A program made the translations under genes and the position numbers. DNA of 64,000 nt, from assembly GCA_011056555.1 (NCBI GenBank), contig DSEQ01000005.1:1-64000 (forward strand), in the 5' to 3' direction. Positions 28,520-38,096 of the stretch are shown here, in pieces (position 1 is the first letter of the stretch; every line of letters begins with the position of its first letter). The notes below the pieces were generated by a model. That model did not search any database, was not told where the DNA came from, and was given only the letters and a program-made list of their open reading frames with translations. The DNA comes from Candidatus Zixiibacteriota bacterium (GTDB lineage: Bacteria; Zixibacteria; MSB-5A5; JAABVY01).

Positions 28520-29122
28520 TTATTTGGACTCCAGCATTATCTGGTCGTAAATCATCTCGACTTTTTGCTTGAGCTCCTCCAGGCTGCCGTCATTTTCGAT
28601 AACAAAGTCGGCCGCGGAGATCAATTCCTCGCGATTTGTCTGGGAATTTATGCGGTCGCGTATTTCCTGATCGGTAAGTCCTTTCGTTTTTAAGCGCAGT
28701 ATTTGCGTATCCGGCGCAGTGACCACGCACACAGTCCAGTCCATTTTTTCATGCCAGCCCCAGTCCACCAGCAGGGCGGCATCGACAATAGCCAGTTTGC
28801 ACTCGGGATCAAGCGAGCACTTATCCAATTCCTCCCTGAGTCTCTGCAGCAGAGGAGGATGGACGATTTTGTTCAGTATTTCCCTTTTTTCGGCTGAGGC
28901 AAAGACGATTCTGCCCAGTTCCCTTCTTTTCAGAATCCCTTGTGGGGTAACGATTTGGGGGCCAAAGGCGCGGATCAGCTTGGAAAGGATGGGGGGCCTT
29001 TCTTCGACAACCTCCCGGCCTATCTCATCGGCATATATTACCCTTCCGCCGAATTTAGCAAATTCCCTTGCGACCGTGGATTTACCGGAGGCAATCTGTC
29101 CGGTTATACCGAGTTTTATCAT
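28520..29122 (-). CDS. coaE: Dephospho-CoA kinase
   Basis: The 200-residue protein begins MIKLGITGQIASGKSTVARE, containing the P-loop of CoaE, and continues with IYADEIGREVVEE, LGRIVFASAEKREILNKIVHP and AIVDAALLVDWGWHEKMD, all family landmarks. It phosphorylates the ribose 3'-hydroxyl of dephospho-CoA, the last step of CoA biosynthesis. It lies 115 bases upstream of the transketolase pair on the same strand. Length is normal for the family. Confidence 0.95.
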   Translation of the reverse strand: MIKLGITGQIASGKSTVAREFAKFGGRVIYADEIGREVVEERPPILSKLIRAFGPQIVTPQGILKRRELGRIVFASAEKREILNKIVHPPLLQRLREELDKCSLDPECKLAIVDAALLVDWGWHEKMDWTVCVVTAPDTQILRLKTKGLTDQEIRDRINSQTNREELISAADFVIENDGSLEELKQKVEMIYDQIMLESK

Positions 29123-29340
29123 ACATATTCCTATATGCTACAAATAGTTAAATTGTTGCATTTATTTTTTTGTCCGCCTCTGAAGGTGAATTATTTTCAT
29201 AATCTTCCGATCTAAATTTAAGAAATATTAAGGCATTTGGCAAATAAAGCGAATTATCTGTGTCGTATATTATTTGGCACTGGGGTAATTCTTACAGCTT
29301 TATGTACCCAATCCATAAGGCGAATCATTATTTTTTTATC

Positions 29341-29368
29341 TTGACTTTATTTATTAAATTTTTGTAAA
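29341..29368 (+). promoter_or_regulatory. Candidate promoter in the TonB-receptor leader
   Basis: TTGACT at 29341-29346 and TGTAAA at 29363-29368 are separated by 16 bases in an AT-rich stretch. This is the best promoter match upstream of the TonB receptor. It would place the transcript start some 400 bases before the coding region and directly ahead of the hairpin at 29392. Confidence 0.4.
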
Positions 29369-29391
29369 CTCCCATAGAAGATATGGGGGAT

Positions 29392-29425
29392 AAGCCCTGG
29401 GGCAGATCGTTTTTCAGGGCTTTTT
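29392..29425 (+). terminator. Terminator-like hairpin in the leader (possible attenuator)
   Basis: An 8-bp stem, AAGCCCTG with CAGGGCTT, encloses a 15-base loop and ends in a run of five T. It lies about 17-25 bases after the candidate promoter and 350 bases before the TonB receptor start. It would release a very short RNA or act as an attenuator. Confidence 0.5.
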
Positions 29426-29774
29426 GGGGAAGGCTGTGTAGAAGGTATGATGGTCATGGATGACAACCATCCTCTAAGGATTGGGAAGTTACAACCGCAC
29501 GGTGGCCGCGGATCGGGGGCCGATAATACCTGTTTTAAAAATGCAAGAGAGCGTTATGTACATGGAGGATTTCGAGCAAAGGAGGTGTGTATAGGCTTTC
29601 GTTACAGATCTTACCCAAAAAATCCTATCTTTTCAACCTGGGCATTTTGATTTAGATAAAAATGTTCGATGGTGAAGTTTGTCCAATTTGTAACAAGGAG
29701 GTGTGAAGTACCTAAAATTGTTAATGTATATCTTATAAGTTTTTTCCCTAACAACAAAGTGAGGAGGTTTCACC

Positions 29775-32657
29775 TTGTTTAAACACAAACTGATTTTATA
29801 CCTGCTGACTGCGGCGGTCGCATTACTGCTTCTGTCATCGACAGCCTTCGCAGCCAATGTAGGTAAGGTCGCGGGCAGGGTAGTGGACCGTGAGACCGGG
29901 GAAGGCTTACCGACAGTAGCCGTCCAGCTGGTAGGAACCAACATGGGCGCCCTGACTGATGTCGACGGGCAGTATACGATTCTGAATGTGCCCGTAGGCG
30001 AATACGACATCAAGGCTGAGCTGGTCGGTTATCAGCCGATTGAGAAGCGCGGCATCTTTGTCTCCGTTGACCTGACCACCTATGTTGACTTCGAGCTCAC
30101 TTCCAGGGCTATCGATGTCGGCGAGGTTCAGGTTGTCGAGGCCGAGCGTCCGCTGGTCATCAGGGACCAGACTTCGACCCTGCGCCTGGTTTCGGGAGAT
30201 GAGATTCAGAATCTTCCGACCAAGGACTACCAGGATGTTATTGGTTTCTCCACCGGCGTGGTTACATACCAGGACAACTTCGGTATACGGCAGCGCGGTG
30301 GAGACGAGACGTCCAATAACCCAACCCTGAATATTCGTGGTGGCCGACAGAATGAGGTTGCCTACATGGTTGACGGTTTTGACACAAAGGACCCGTTGAC
30401 CGGTCTGGCTAACCTCAGTATTAATAACAACTCGATCGAAGAGATCTCGATTACAACCGGTGGATTCAATGCCGAGTACGGCTGGATTGCCTCGGGTGCA
30501 GTTCAGGTGACAACCAAGGAAGGCATCAGGAATTACTCCGGTAGTGTCGAGGCGATTACCAGTAATTTTACCGATGACTATGGCTATAACAGCTATTCGG
30601 TTGATTTTACCGGTCCGATTCTTCCCGATAACGAGAAGCTTTCATTCTTCGTTTCCGGCGAACGCCGGGTGGAGGATGATCGTTCTCCTCATGCGCTGAA
30701 CGATGGCGATCGTCTGCCCAATAACGATCTGCGTGGATGGACCTGGCAGGGTAAATTACGTTATGATGTTACCCCCAATTTCATCGCGCGCATCGGAATT
30801 CTGGGCTCCTACGATGAGTTCGATCGTTATGATCGTTCATTCCACTTTAACCAGGAGCACATGGCCAAGTTCGAGGATAGAAACAATTCATTCTATCTGC
30901 AGTTTACCCATAATGTCAGCAAGAAGACTTTCTGGACAGCCAAGGCCAACTACTTTGAAACCTACAGGTTCCTTGGCGACGGCGTTTTCTTTGATGACCC
31001 CTGGGCCTATGCTTCCGAGCTCAACCCTAATTTCAACGATACCAAGCTCTTCTGGCCGGGCGACGATCCCGAAACCGAGGAGGATGAGGCTCACTTCTTT
31101 GATGATTTCACCAAGAGGGAATCAGCCTACTACGGCGCTGAATTCGATATTACATCGCAGATCAATGCCGAAAATGAATTGAAATTCGGTCTGGAGTATC
31201 AGCGGCATACATTGCGCTGGCTGCGCCATGCCACCCCCAGAAGGCTCTATCAGGGTCCCGAAGGCGGCCTGGATGACGTGGATAACTATGGATATGATAT
31301 CGTGTTCCAATATGATGCAGATTCGAATATAGTCGGCGCATCCATCGAGGATCTGGATGACGGCTGGAACGCCGCCAAACATCCCTATACCTTTGCTGCC
31401 TACCTCCAGGATAAATTCGAGTGGGAGGGCCTGGTGGTCAATGCCGGTTTACGTTATGATTATCTTAATGTGAACACTGACCGGCTTATCAATGATGAGA
31501 TCCCGCTTGATCCATTCGAGAGGGCTCTGGATCCTGATGCCACCGATGAAGAGATTCAGATGGCGCAGGAGCTTAACCCTGAGGATCTGGAACCGGCCGA
31601 GGCCGAACAGAGATTGTCGCCTCGTCTGGGTATCGGATTCCCGGTAACGGACAAGACAGTCTTCCATCTATACTATGGCAAGTTCTTCCAGCGCCCTGAG
31701 CTCCAATACCTGTACACGAGCTATGATTATCTCGAGTACATGGTGCGCGAGGCTCCCTATTACAATCCGGTTGGAAATCCGAATCTTGAGCCCGAAGAAA
31801 CCACGGCCTACGAGGTCGGTGTAACCCACCAGCTCGGTGATAATGCCAGGTTTGATATGACAGCCTATTATAAGGACATCAAGAATCTTACCCAGGTTAT
31901 CAACCAGCCCTCACAGCCGAATGCTTTTGCTACGTATCGCAACCAGGATTACGGCACGGTCAAGGGTCTGGAATTTGCAATGAAGATGCGGAGAACCCGA
32001 AATATCGCTTTCGATATTGCCTATTCTCTGCAGTACGCCAACGGTACCGGCTCATTTGCCACTTCCCAGACCAATATTGCCTGGACGAATTCAGAGCGTC
32101 CGCGGAGAGTATCTCCCCTGGAGTTCGATCAGAGGCATAAGATTACGGCCATCGTGGATGTTCGCAGCGGTCGGGGCGAAGGCCCCAGGCTGGGCGATTT
32201 TTATCCTCTGGAAAAGTCCGGAATCAATGCGGTTCTCACAGTTGGATCGGGCCTGCCATATTCGCCTTCAGAGATCTTTAACGAGGTCACACTGGCGGCG
32301 GTATCGCCTAATCCGGCCGCTCCGATTAACTCCCGCTACGGCCCCTGGACCTACAGGGTGGATCTCAAGGCCAGCAGGTCCTTCAATATTGCCAGCCTTG
32401 ATCTGAACTTCTATGTCTGGGTACTTAATGTCTTTGATACCGAGAATGCAATTGCGGTATACGAGGGCACCGGTAAGCCGGATGACACCGGCTGGCTGGC
32501 AACCGAACCGGGACAGGTATTTATTGATACCTATAGCGAAGCTGATCCGAATTACGGCAATATGAATGGTCTGGAACAATATGAGTTCCGCCAGAGAGAC
32601 CCGAGAAACTATGATATTCCTCGTATGATCCGTCTCGGCATGAGACTCAGCTTTTAA
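29775..32657 (+). CDS. TonB-dependent outer-membrane receptor
   Basis: The 960-residue protein has a signal peptide (to about residue 27), a carboxypeptidase-regulatory-like beta domain (about 30-112: GKVAGRVVDRETGEGLPTV through GYQPIEKRGIFV), a plug domain (about 125-240, with LNIRGGRQNEVAYMVDGF) and a large barrel ending RLGMRLSF with a terminal Phe. The family takes up large or scarce nutrients across the outer membrane using TonB energy; the ligand is unknown. The start codon is TTG at 29775 behind GAGGAGG. The secreted FlgD-CTD protein follows after 23 bases and then a PorV-type protein. That order suggests a joint outer-membrane assembly. Confidence 0.88.
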   Translation: MFKHKLILYLLTAAVALLLLSSTAFAANVGKVAGRVVDRETGEGLPTVAVQLVGTNMGALTDVDGQYTILNVPVGEYDIKAELVGYQPIEKRGIFVSVDLTTYVDFELTSRAIDVGEVQVVEAERPLVIRDQTSTLRLVSGDEIQNLPTKDYQDVIGFSTGVVTYQDNFGIRQRGGDETSNNPTLNIRGGRQNEVAYMVDGFDTKDPLTGLANLSINNNSIEEISITTGGFNAEYGWIASGAVQVTTKEGIRNYSGSVEAITSNFTDDYGYNSYSVDFTGPILPDNEKLSFFVSGERRVEDDRSPHALNDGDRLPNNDLRGWTWQGKLRYDVTPNFIARIGILGSYDEFDRYDRSFHFNQEHMAKFEDRNNSFYLQFTHNVSKKTFWTAKANYFETYRFLGDGVFFDDPWAYASELNPNFNDTKLFWPGDDPETEEDEAHFFDDFTKRESAYYGAEFDITSQINAENELKFGLEYQRHTLRWLRHATPRRLYQGPEGGLDDVDNYGYDIVFQYDADSNIVGASIEDLDDGWNAAKHPYTFAAYLQDKFEWEGLVVNAGLRYDYLNVNTDRLINDEIPLDPFERALDPDATDEEIQMAQELNPEDLEPAEAEQRLSPRLGIGFPVTDKTVFHLYYGKFFQRPELQYLYTSYDYLEYMVREAPYYNPVGNPNLEPEETTAYEVGVTHQLGDNARFDMTAYYKDIKNLTQVINQPSQPNAFATYRNQDYGTVKGLEFAMKMRRTRNIAFDIAYSLQYANGTGSFATSQTNIAWTNSERPRRVSPLEFDQRHKITAIVDVRSGRGEGPRLGDFYPLEKSGINAVLTVGSGLPYSPSEIFNEVTLAAVSPNPAAPINSRYGPWTYRVDLKASRSFNIASLDLNFYVWVLNVFDTENAIAVYEGTGKPDDTGWLATEPGQVFIDTYSEADPNYGNMNGLEQYEFRQRDPRNYDIPRMIRLGMRLSF

Positions 32658-32680
32658 ATGGGAAGTTTAAGGAGGAAAGG

Positions 32681-35600
32681 ATGCGATTAATAAAGACCTT
32701 TATCTTTCTCGTCTGTCTGGCGATGCTGACCTCAGTCGCATGGGGTGTGTCGAGTCAGACCGGAAAGGTTCAGTCGTCGAACCAGGCCCTGATTTTAGAT
32801 ACCGATACGTATCTGGATGTTAACAACCTGCTTTGCTTCGTCTATAATGACGGAAACTATGCATACGATAATGCTAACATCCTGGGCAAAACTGACGGTC
32901 TCTATTTCCCGCGCGGAACCAAGAGAACCGTTATTTACGATGCCGGTATCTGGGTGGGGGCAAAGGTTGAAGACGACTTGAGAGTTGTTGTGGCGGAATA
33001 CGGTAGTGAATTTGTGCCGGGCCCGATGGAGAACGGTACTTTCATTCCCGATAACGCCAGCTTCAGAGTATATAAAATCAACCGCGGTGATAACGCCGAA
33101 ACGAATCCGGACTGGGCCAACTGGCCCGTGGATCAGGGCGCCCCGGTTGATTCATTAGGCAATCCCGCACTTCTGGGTGACCAGATGTGCTGGGCCGTTT
33201 ATAACGATGCTGATGCATCATCACACAATATCGACGCTGGAGCCTCTCTGCCCCTGGGCATTGAAATTCAGCAGTCGACCTTTGCTTATGGCCGTTCCGG
33301 GGCATTGGGACAGGTCATATTCATGAAGTTCCTGATAATCAATAAGGGTGGGAATCAGCTCGATAGCACCTTTATTTCTCTCTGGGCCGACCCCGACCTT
33401 GGAGATGCGGGTGATGACCTGGTTGGATGCGATACGATTCTATCCATGGGTTATTGCTATAACGAAGCCGGCGGCGACGCCATCTATGGCCAAACGCCAC
33501 CTGCAGTTGGTTTCGACTTCTTCCAGGGCCCGATCATCGAGACCGGCAACATGGACGATTCGGCTAAGTTCCAGGGGCAGTGGCTTTATGGCTATGTGAA
33601 CCTGCCCATGACTTCATTCAATAAGTACATCAATGGAACTGACCCGCATAGTCCGCTCGAAACCTATAACTACCAGCGCGGGCTTACAATCGACGGTCAG
33701 GATCAGGTCAATCCCACGACCTCAGAAGTTACCAAGTTCATGCATTCCGGTGATCCGGTCACCGCTACAGGCTGGCTGGATGTTGCGGCTGATGACCGCC
33801 GTTACATGATGACAACCGGCCCGTTCACTATGCTTCCGGGAGACACCCAGGAAGTTGTGGCGGCCATAGTTGTGGGCCAGGGCGGCGATCGTCTTTCCAG
33901 CATCACTGAGATGAAGACTGTCGACGAGCAGGCCCAGGTTGTATTTGATCTTAACTTCGATATTCCGTCTCCTCCGCCGGCCCCTGTGGTTCATGCCCGC
34001 GGGTATGACGGCGCTATCGACCTGACCTGGACCCCGGCCGATCCTGAACAGAATTGGCCCGAGGCCCATTTCCAGGATTATATCGAGACTCTGAATGAAT
34101 TCTATGTCTTTGAAGGATATAATATTTATCAGGGTCTATCGCCCTCGGGTCCGTGGACCAAGGTGGCCACATATGACTATGATGGTGCAACATCCATGCA
34201 TACCTTCATCGATTCCGCGGGTGAGTACATCTATTTCAACTGCGAGGATGAGGTATGTGATTCGGCTCTGCGTCCCTGGGACTTCCAGTTGATCTATTCC
34301 GATGTGGTTAATAACCAGGCCGGAGGCGTGGAGAAGGTCATTACCCAGGCCGGAAGCGAAAGCGGTCTGGTGAACCATCTCTTCATCGAGAGAAGCTATC
34401 TGGATGGTGGACCGATTATCAACAATCGTCCGTACTATTTTGCAATTTCACCTTATTCGGTCAATATTCAGGAAGTTCTTTCTGAGGATTCCATCTTCAG
34501 CGGAGTAAACTTCCTGGGCTTCAATGCCGCATCCCTGGAAGGAACCAGGGTCCCGATCACGGTTGTGCCCAAGAGTTCGGGGGCTGTATTTGTCGATACA
34601 GCGGACCATAACCAGGGTCCATCCCAGGGTATGGTTGTGGTCGAGTATCTCAACTACACAAATGATGAGCCGGAAGATTTCACGGTGACGTTCAATGAAG
34701 ACGGCACCTGGAATCTGCTGCGCGAAGGAGCTACGGTTCTTTCCAATCAGGATAATCAAGGGGGCGGTTATGACTATGATGTCATAGACGGTCTCATGGT
34801 TCGTGTGATGGGCCCCGATCCCGGTATTCTCTCTATAGTTGAGACAGCTTTTGCCGGTGATCCGGTTTCGCCGCCGGATAATCTTTTCTGGTCATTGAGT
34901 TCAACCGGTGACTACTATGTTTCATCTGACGTGTCCGGCAGCAGCCAGGCGGCCAAAGATCGCTTCAACTGGCGCGGCTTGATGGAATGGGAATCCTGGG
35001 AATTCCGCTTTACCGATGAAGGAAGCGAGTATTACAACTGGAATGATGACGAGAAATTCCCTGATAGGGCCCCGTTTGAGATCTGGCACTTCTCGGAAAA
35101 TGAGACCGAGCCGGATAGAAGAGACATCTTCTTCATTCTTGATGATGACGGATCTGGCGGATGGAGCTATGGAGACAGGATCTATGTGTCGGAGACTGAC
35201 TACCCGTCCGAACCGCTTCCCCAGAATGCTGGAGCAACAGGGTATGTCTGGCCCGATCATTTCCATCTGGGACGTGTGATATTTAATGATTTCAGCGGAG
35301 CTCTTACTGCGCCGCCATCTGGTACGGTCGTCAGGTTCAATTCTACGATTCCGAATACTCAGCTTGACCAATTCCAGTTTACCACCAAGCCGACCGGCAT
35401 GCAGGATGGAACCGTTGTTGAGTTGAGTCTGGACGATGTAAAGGTCGTTCCGAATCCATATTACAACTACTCGATCCTGGAGCCGGATCAGTTTGATCGT
35501 ATTATTAAGTTCACAAATCTGCCGCCGACCAGGTGCACAATTAGAATCTTTAACATCGCCGGCGACCTTGTCCGCGAGATGGTCAAGGAAGACGAGGCTG

Positions 35601-35749
35601 CCGCGGAATTCGTCTGGGATGTTAAGACTAACAGCGGCCTGTACGTTGCCTCCGGTATCTATGTGTATTACATAGAGGCTGAAGGGATCGGCGACACATT
35701 CGGTAAGATGATTGTGTTCACCGAGGTCGAACAGCTTAACACTTATTAG
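32681..35749 (+). CDS. Large secreted protein with FlgD/T9SS-like C-terminal domain
   Basis: The 1022-residue protein has a signal peptide (to about residue 23), a long beta-rich body of unknown function, a fibronectin type III-like segment near 425-490 (PPPAPVVHARGYDGAIDLTW, then YNIYQGLSPSGPW) and a C-terminal beta domain from about 925. That domain holds VVPNPYYNYS, CTIRIFNIAGDLVREM and ASGIYVYYIEAEG, the pattern of FlgD-like/type IX sorting domains. Strong AAGGAGG precedes the ATG. Set between a TonB receptor and a PorV-type protein, it is probably surface exposed or released. I do not recognise its main body. Confidence 0.75.
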   Translation: MRLIKTFIFLVCLAMLTSVAWGVSSQTGKVQSSNQALILDTDTYLDVNNLLCFVYNDGNYAYDNANILGKTDGLYFPRGTKRTVIYDAGIWVGAKVEDDLRVVVAEYGSEFVPGPMENGTFIPDNASFRVYKINRGDNAETNPDWANWPVDQGAPVDSLGNPALLGDQMCWAVYNDADASSHNIDAGASLPLGIEIQQSTFAYGRSGALGQVIFMKFLIINKGGNQLDSTFISLWADPDLGDAGDDLVGCDTILSMGYCYNEAGGDAIYGQTPPAVGFDFFQGPIIETGNMDDSAKFQGQWLYGYVNLPMTSFNKYINGTDPHSPLETYNYQRGLTIDGQDQVNPTTSEVTKFMHSGDPVTATGWLDVAADDRRYMMTTGPFTMLPGDTQEVVAAIVVGQGGDRLSSITEMKTVDEQAQVVFDLNFDIPSPPPAPVVHARGYDGAIDLTWTPADPEQNWPEAHFQDYIETLNEFYVFEGYNIYQGLSPSGPWTKVATYDYDGATSMHTFIDSAGEYIYFNCEDEVCDSALRPWDFQLIYSDVVNNQAGGVEKVITQAGSESGLVNHLFIERSYLDGGPIINNRPYYFAISPYSVNIQEVLSEDSIFSGVNFLGFNAASLEGTRVPITVVPKSSGAVFVDTADHNQGPSQGMVVVEYLNYTNDEPEDFTVTFNEDGTWNLLREGATVLSNQDNQGGGYDYDVIDGLMVRVMGPDPGILSIVETAFAGDPVSPPDNLFWSLSSTGDYYVSSDVSGSSQAAKDRFNWRGLMEWESWEFRFTDEGSEYYNWNDDEKFPDRAPFEIWHFSENETEPDRRDIFFILDDDGSGGWSYGDRIYVSETDYPSEPLPQNAGATGYVWPDHFHLGRVIFNDFSGALTAPPSGTVVRFNSTIPNTQLDQFQFTTKPTGMQDGTVVELSLDDVKVVPNPYYNYSILEPDQFDRIIKFTNLPPTRCTIRIFNIAGDLVREMVKEDEAAAEFVWDVKTNSGLYVASGIYVYYIEAEGIGDTFGKMIVFTEVEQLNTY

Positions 35750-35765
35750 GCGGGGAGGAATTATA

Positions 35766-36782
35766 ATGAAGATAAAAGTACTTTGCTTAACGTTAGTTGC
35801 AATGCTTTTGTGCTCTGCGGCCCTCTACGCCGGAGGTGATGAGCGTATTGGTACCTCGGGTGCACAAGAGCTGAGAATCCCTGTCGGCAGTCGCATGTCT
35901 GCGCTGGCGGGTGCGGGAGTGGCGGAGGCAGTTGGTGCCGAAGCGCTCTACTGGAACCCGGCGGGCGTTGCATACTACGACGGTACTGAGGTTATGTTCA
36001 CGCATCTTCAGTACTTCGCCGATATCGATGTCAACTATTTTGCCGCAACCACGGCAATCGAGGACTTCGGTTCTATAGGTCTGTCCGCCAAGGTTGTCAG
36101 TTTTGGCGACATAGAGAAAACCACCGTTCTGGCCCCCGAGGGCACAGGCGAAATTCTTTCGCCCAGCTATTCGGTTATCGGCCTGACATATTCCAGAAGG
36201 TTCACCGACCGGGTGGCCTTTGGCGCCACCGGTATGCTGGTTAACGAGAGAATCGACCAGCTTTCAGCCACCGGCGTGGCCTTCGACTTTGGTTTTGTCT
36301 ATGATCCCGGCTGGCAGGGGCTCAAGTTCGGTCTGGTAGTCAAGAACTACGGGCCGCAGATGAGATTCTCCGGCTCCGACTTCGATGTCGACAACGACGT
36401 TCCCGGAGCTGAGCCCGGAACGCCGGACAGAACCTTCCGTTCACAGTCGGCATCCTTCGAGCTGCCGTCTTCAGTTCAGCTTGGCGCCTCATGGAACCTG
36501 CTTCGCAATGAGGCCAACAGCGCCACCATCATGGGACTCTTCCAGTCCAATAACTTCTCGGAAGATGAGTTCCGTGGCGGTATCGAGTATGCCTTTAACG
36601 ATATGTTCTTCCTGCGCGGCGGTTATGTCGGCTCGACGCAGGACGATTATATGTATGGGCCCTCTGTTGGTGCCGGCCTGAAGATGACCTGGGGCAATAC
36701 AACTTTTGTCCTGGATTACTCCTGGATGCAGACCGAGTTCTTCGACAACAACCAGTTCTTTACCGTAAAGTTTGGTTTCTAA
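35766..36782 (+). CDS. PorV/PorQ-family outer-membrane protein
   Basis: The 338-residue protein has a clean signal peptide (MKIKVLCLTLVAMLLCSAALYA) and then the family opening GTSGAQELRIPVGSRMSALA with YWNPAGVAYYDG, typical of PorV and related FadL-like barrels. The C-terminus ends TVKFGF. PorV is a scaffold of type IX secretion that receives cargo carrying a C-terminal domain, which fits the FlgD-CTD protein encoded 16 bases upstream. No other type IX secretion component is encoded in the window, so the assignment of function is inference. The start at 35766 follows GGGGAGGAA; the longer frame from 35712 overlaps the previous gene. Confidence 0.8.
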   Translation: MKIKVLCLTLVAMLLCSAALYAGGDERIGTSGAQELRIPVGSRMSALAGAGVAEAVGAEALYWNPAGVAYYDGTEVMFTHLQYFADIDVNYFAATTAIEDFGSIGLSAKVVSFGDIEKTTVLAPEGTGEILSPSYSVIGLTYSRRFTDRVAFGATGMLVNERIDQLSATGVAFDFGFVYDPGWQGLKFGLVVKNYGPQMRFSGSDFDVDNDVPGAEPGTPDRTFRSQSASFELPSSVQLGASWNLLRNEANSATIMGLFQSNNFSEDEFRGGIEYAFNDMFFLRGGYVGSTQDDYMYGPSVGAGLKMTWGNTTFVLDYSWMQTEFFDNNQFFTVKFGF

Positions 36783-36801
36783 GTCGAACAACGGATAAAT
36801 C

Positions 36802-36832
36802 AAAGGCCGTCCATTACGGACGGCCTTTTTTT
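36802..36832 (+). terminator. Rho-independent terminator
   Basis: A perfect 11-bp stem (AAAGGCCGTCC with GGACGGCCTTT) and five-base loop are followed by a seven-T run, 20 bases after the PorV-type gene. It ends the receptor operon. Confidence 0.9.
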
Positions 36833-36901
36833 GTGCCCTGTGCGGTCGGGATCTCTATCCCGACTGTGATTAAGTTATTGGATTCATTTACATTGCACAC
36901 G

Positions 36902-36931
36902 AAAAAAGCGCCAGGTCGGGGAACCTGGCGC
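36902..36931 (-). terminator. Rho-independent terminator
   Basis: On the minus strand a perfect 9-bp stem (GCGCCAGGT with ACCTGGCGC) and six-base loop run into six T, about 30 bases after the aminopeptidase stop. Confidence 0.85.
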
Positions 36932-36959
36932 CCATATCAGTAGAGATAGACTCTGCTGA

Positions 36960-38096
36960 TTACGCTTCCATCTTCAAATTTTCAGGTGTGAAACCAGCCT
37001 CCAGAGATGCGTCGGTAAACTTGCCGTCCTTACGGATCAGCTTGTCATCAAAATAAATCTCTCCACCGCCGTACTCCGGGGTCTGGATCATAATCAGATC
37101 CCAGTGGATATCCGACTTGTTGCCATTGGGGGCCTCATCGTAGCATGCCCCGGGCGTCAGGTGTATGGAACCGCCGATTTTCTCATCAAATAGAGTATCC
37201 TTCATCGGCATTGTGATCATGGGATTCAGTCCCAGCGAAAATTCGCCGATATAGCGGGCATTCTCATCAGTATCCAGGACCTTGTTCAGTTTGTCTTCAG
37301 AGGACTTACAGGTGGCTTTGATGATCTTTCCGTCCTTGAATTCAAAGCGGATATCCTCATAGACAGTGCCGTCCTTTAGAGAAGGAGTGTTATACTGTAT
37401 AACGCCATTGACTGACTCGCGCACAGGGGCGGTATAAACCTCGCCATCGGGAATATTGCGGGTGCCATCGCATTTGACAACGCCGATATCCTTGATCGAG
37501 AAGGTCAGATCGGTATCACCCGGCCCTGCCAGCCTGACTTTTTCGGTCTGCTTCATCAGCTTCACCAGCGGATCCATGGCCTTGGACATCTTGGCGTAAT
37601 CGACATTGCAGACATCATAATAGAATTCTTCAAATTTTTCCTGCGGCATCTGGGCCAGCTGCGCCATGGCGTTATTCGGGAATCTCATCACGCACCACTT
37701 GGTAAATCGAACGCGCTGCTCCAGATGCACAGGGCGGTAGAAGAGCCTGTTGTAGGCCGCCATTCTCTCCTCCGGGATATCGGCCAGATCGAAGGGATTG
37801 TCAGAGCCTCGGATGCCAAGATATGCCGCTGACTTCTTCATCATGGCCAGATGGAACTCGGCCATCTCCTTAAACTGCTCCTCCGTCGCCGATTGAAGAA
37901 ACTGGCGCAGGATCGATTCATCGTTATAGAACCAGAACGGTATTCCGCCTTTCTCTGTAGCCTGCCGGATACACTCCTTGCCCAGTTCCGTGGCTTCCTT
38001 GCCCTTCATTTCGATGTAAATATGCTCTCCCGGTTGAAGGTCGGTGGAGTAGTTAATCAGCGTACGGGCCAGAATCTCATTGCGTTTATCTTTCAT
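36960..38096 (-). CDS. M29-family metal-dependent aminopeptidase
   Basis: The 378-residue protein matches the AmpS/aminopeptidase T family. Candidate two-metal ligands are seen in NIPDGEVYTAPV (Glu), ARYIGEFSLGLN (Glu), IGGSIHLTPGACY (His) and NKSDIHWDLIM (His and Asp). These enzymes remove N-terminal residues from peptides in the cytoplasm and use cobalt, manganese or zinc. No signal peptide is visible. Length is slightly shorter than the usual 400-410 residues. It is a single-gene unit with its own terminator. Confidence 0.88.
   Translation of the reverse strand: MKDKRNEILARTLINYSTDLQPGEHIYIEMKGKEATELGKECIRQATEKGGIPFWFYNDESILRQFLQSATEEQFKEMAEFHLAMMKKSAAYLGIRGSDNPFDLADIPEERMAAYNRLFYRPVHLEQRVRFTKWCVMRFPNNAMAQLAQMPQEKFEEFYYDVCNVDYAKMSKAMDPLVKLMKQTEKVRLAGPGDTDLTFSIKDIGVVKCDGTRNIPDGEVYTAPVRESVNGVIQYNTPSLKDGTVYEDIRFEFKDGKIIKATCKSSEDKLNKVLDTDENARYIGEFSLGLNPMITMPMKDTLFDEKIGGSIHLTPGACYDEAPNGNKSDIHWDLIMIQTPEYGGGEIYFDDKLIRKDGKFTDASLEAGFTPENLKMEA

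Larger units (their letters stand above)
29123..29774 (+). other. Long non-coding leader/intergenic region before the TonB receptor
   Basis: Some 650 bases separate coaE from the TonB receptor and no convincing gene is present. It contains a possible promoter (29341-29368), a terminator-like hairpin (29392-29425), a small inverted repeat ATGGTCATGGATGACAACCAT-type near 29447-29470, and two Shine-Dalgarno-like GGAGGTGTG copies at 29581-29589 and 29697-29705. A 12-codon frame (29556-29594) ends over the first of these. No riboswitch family was recognised. Confidence 0.5.
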
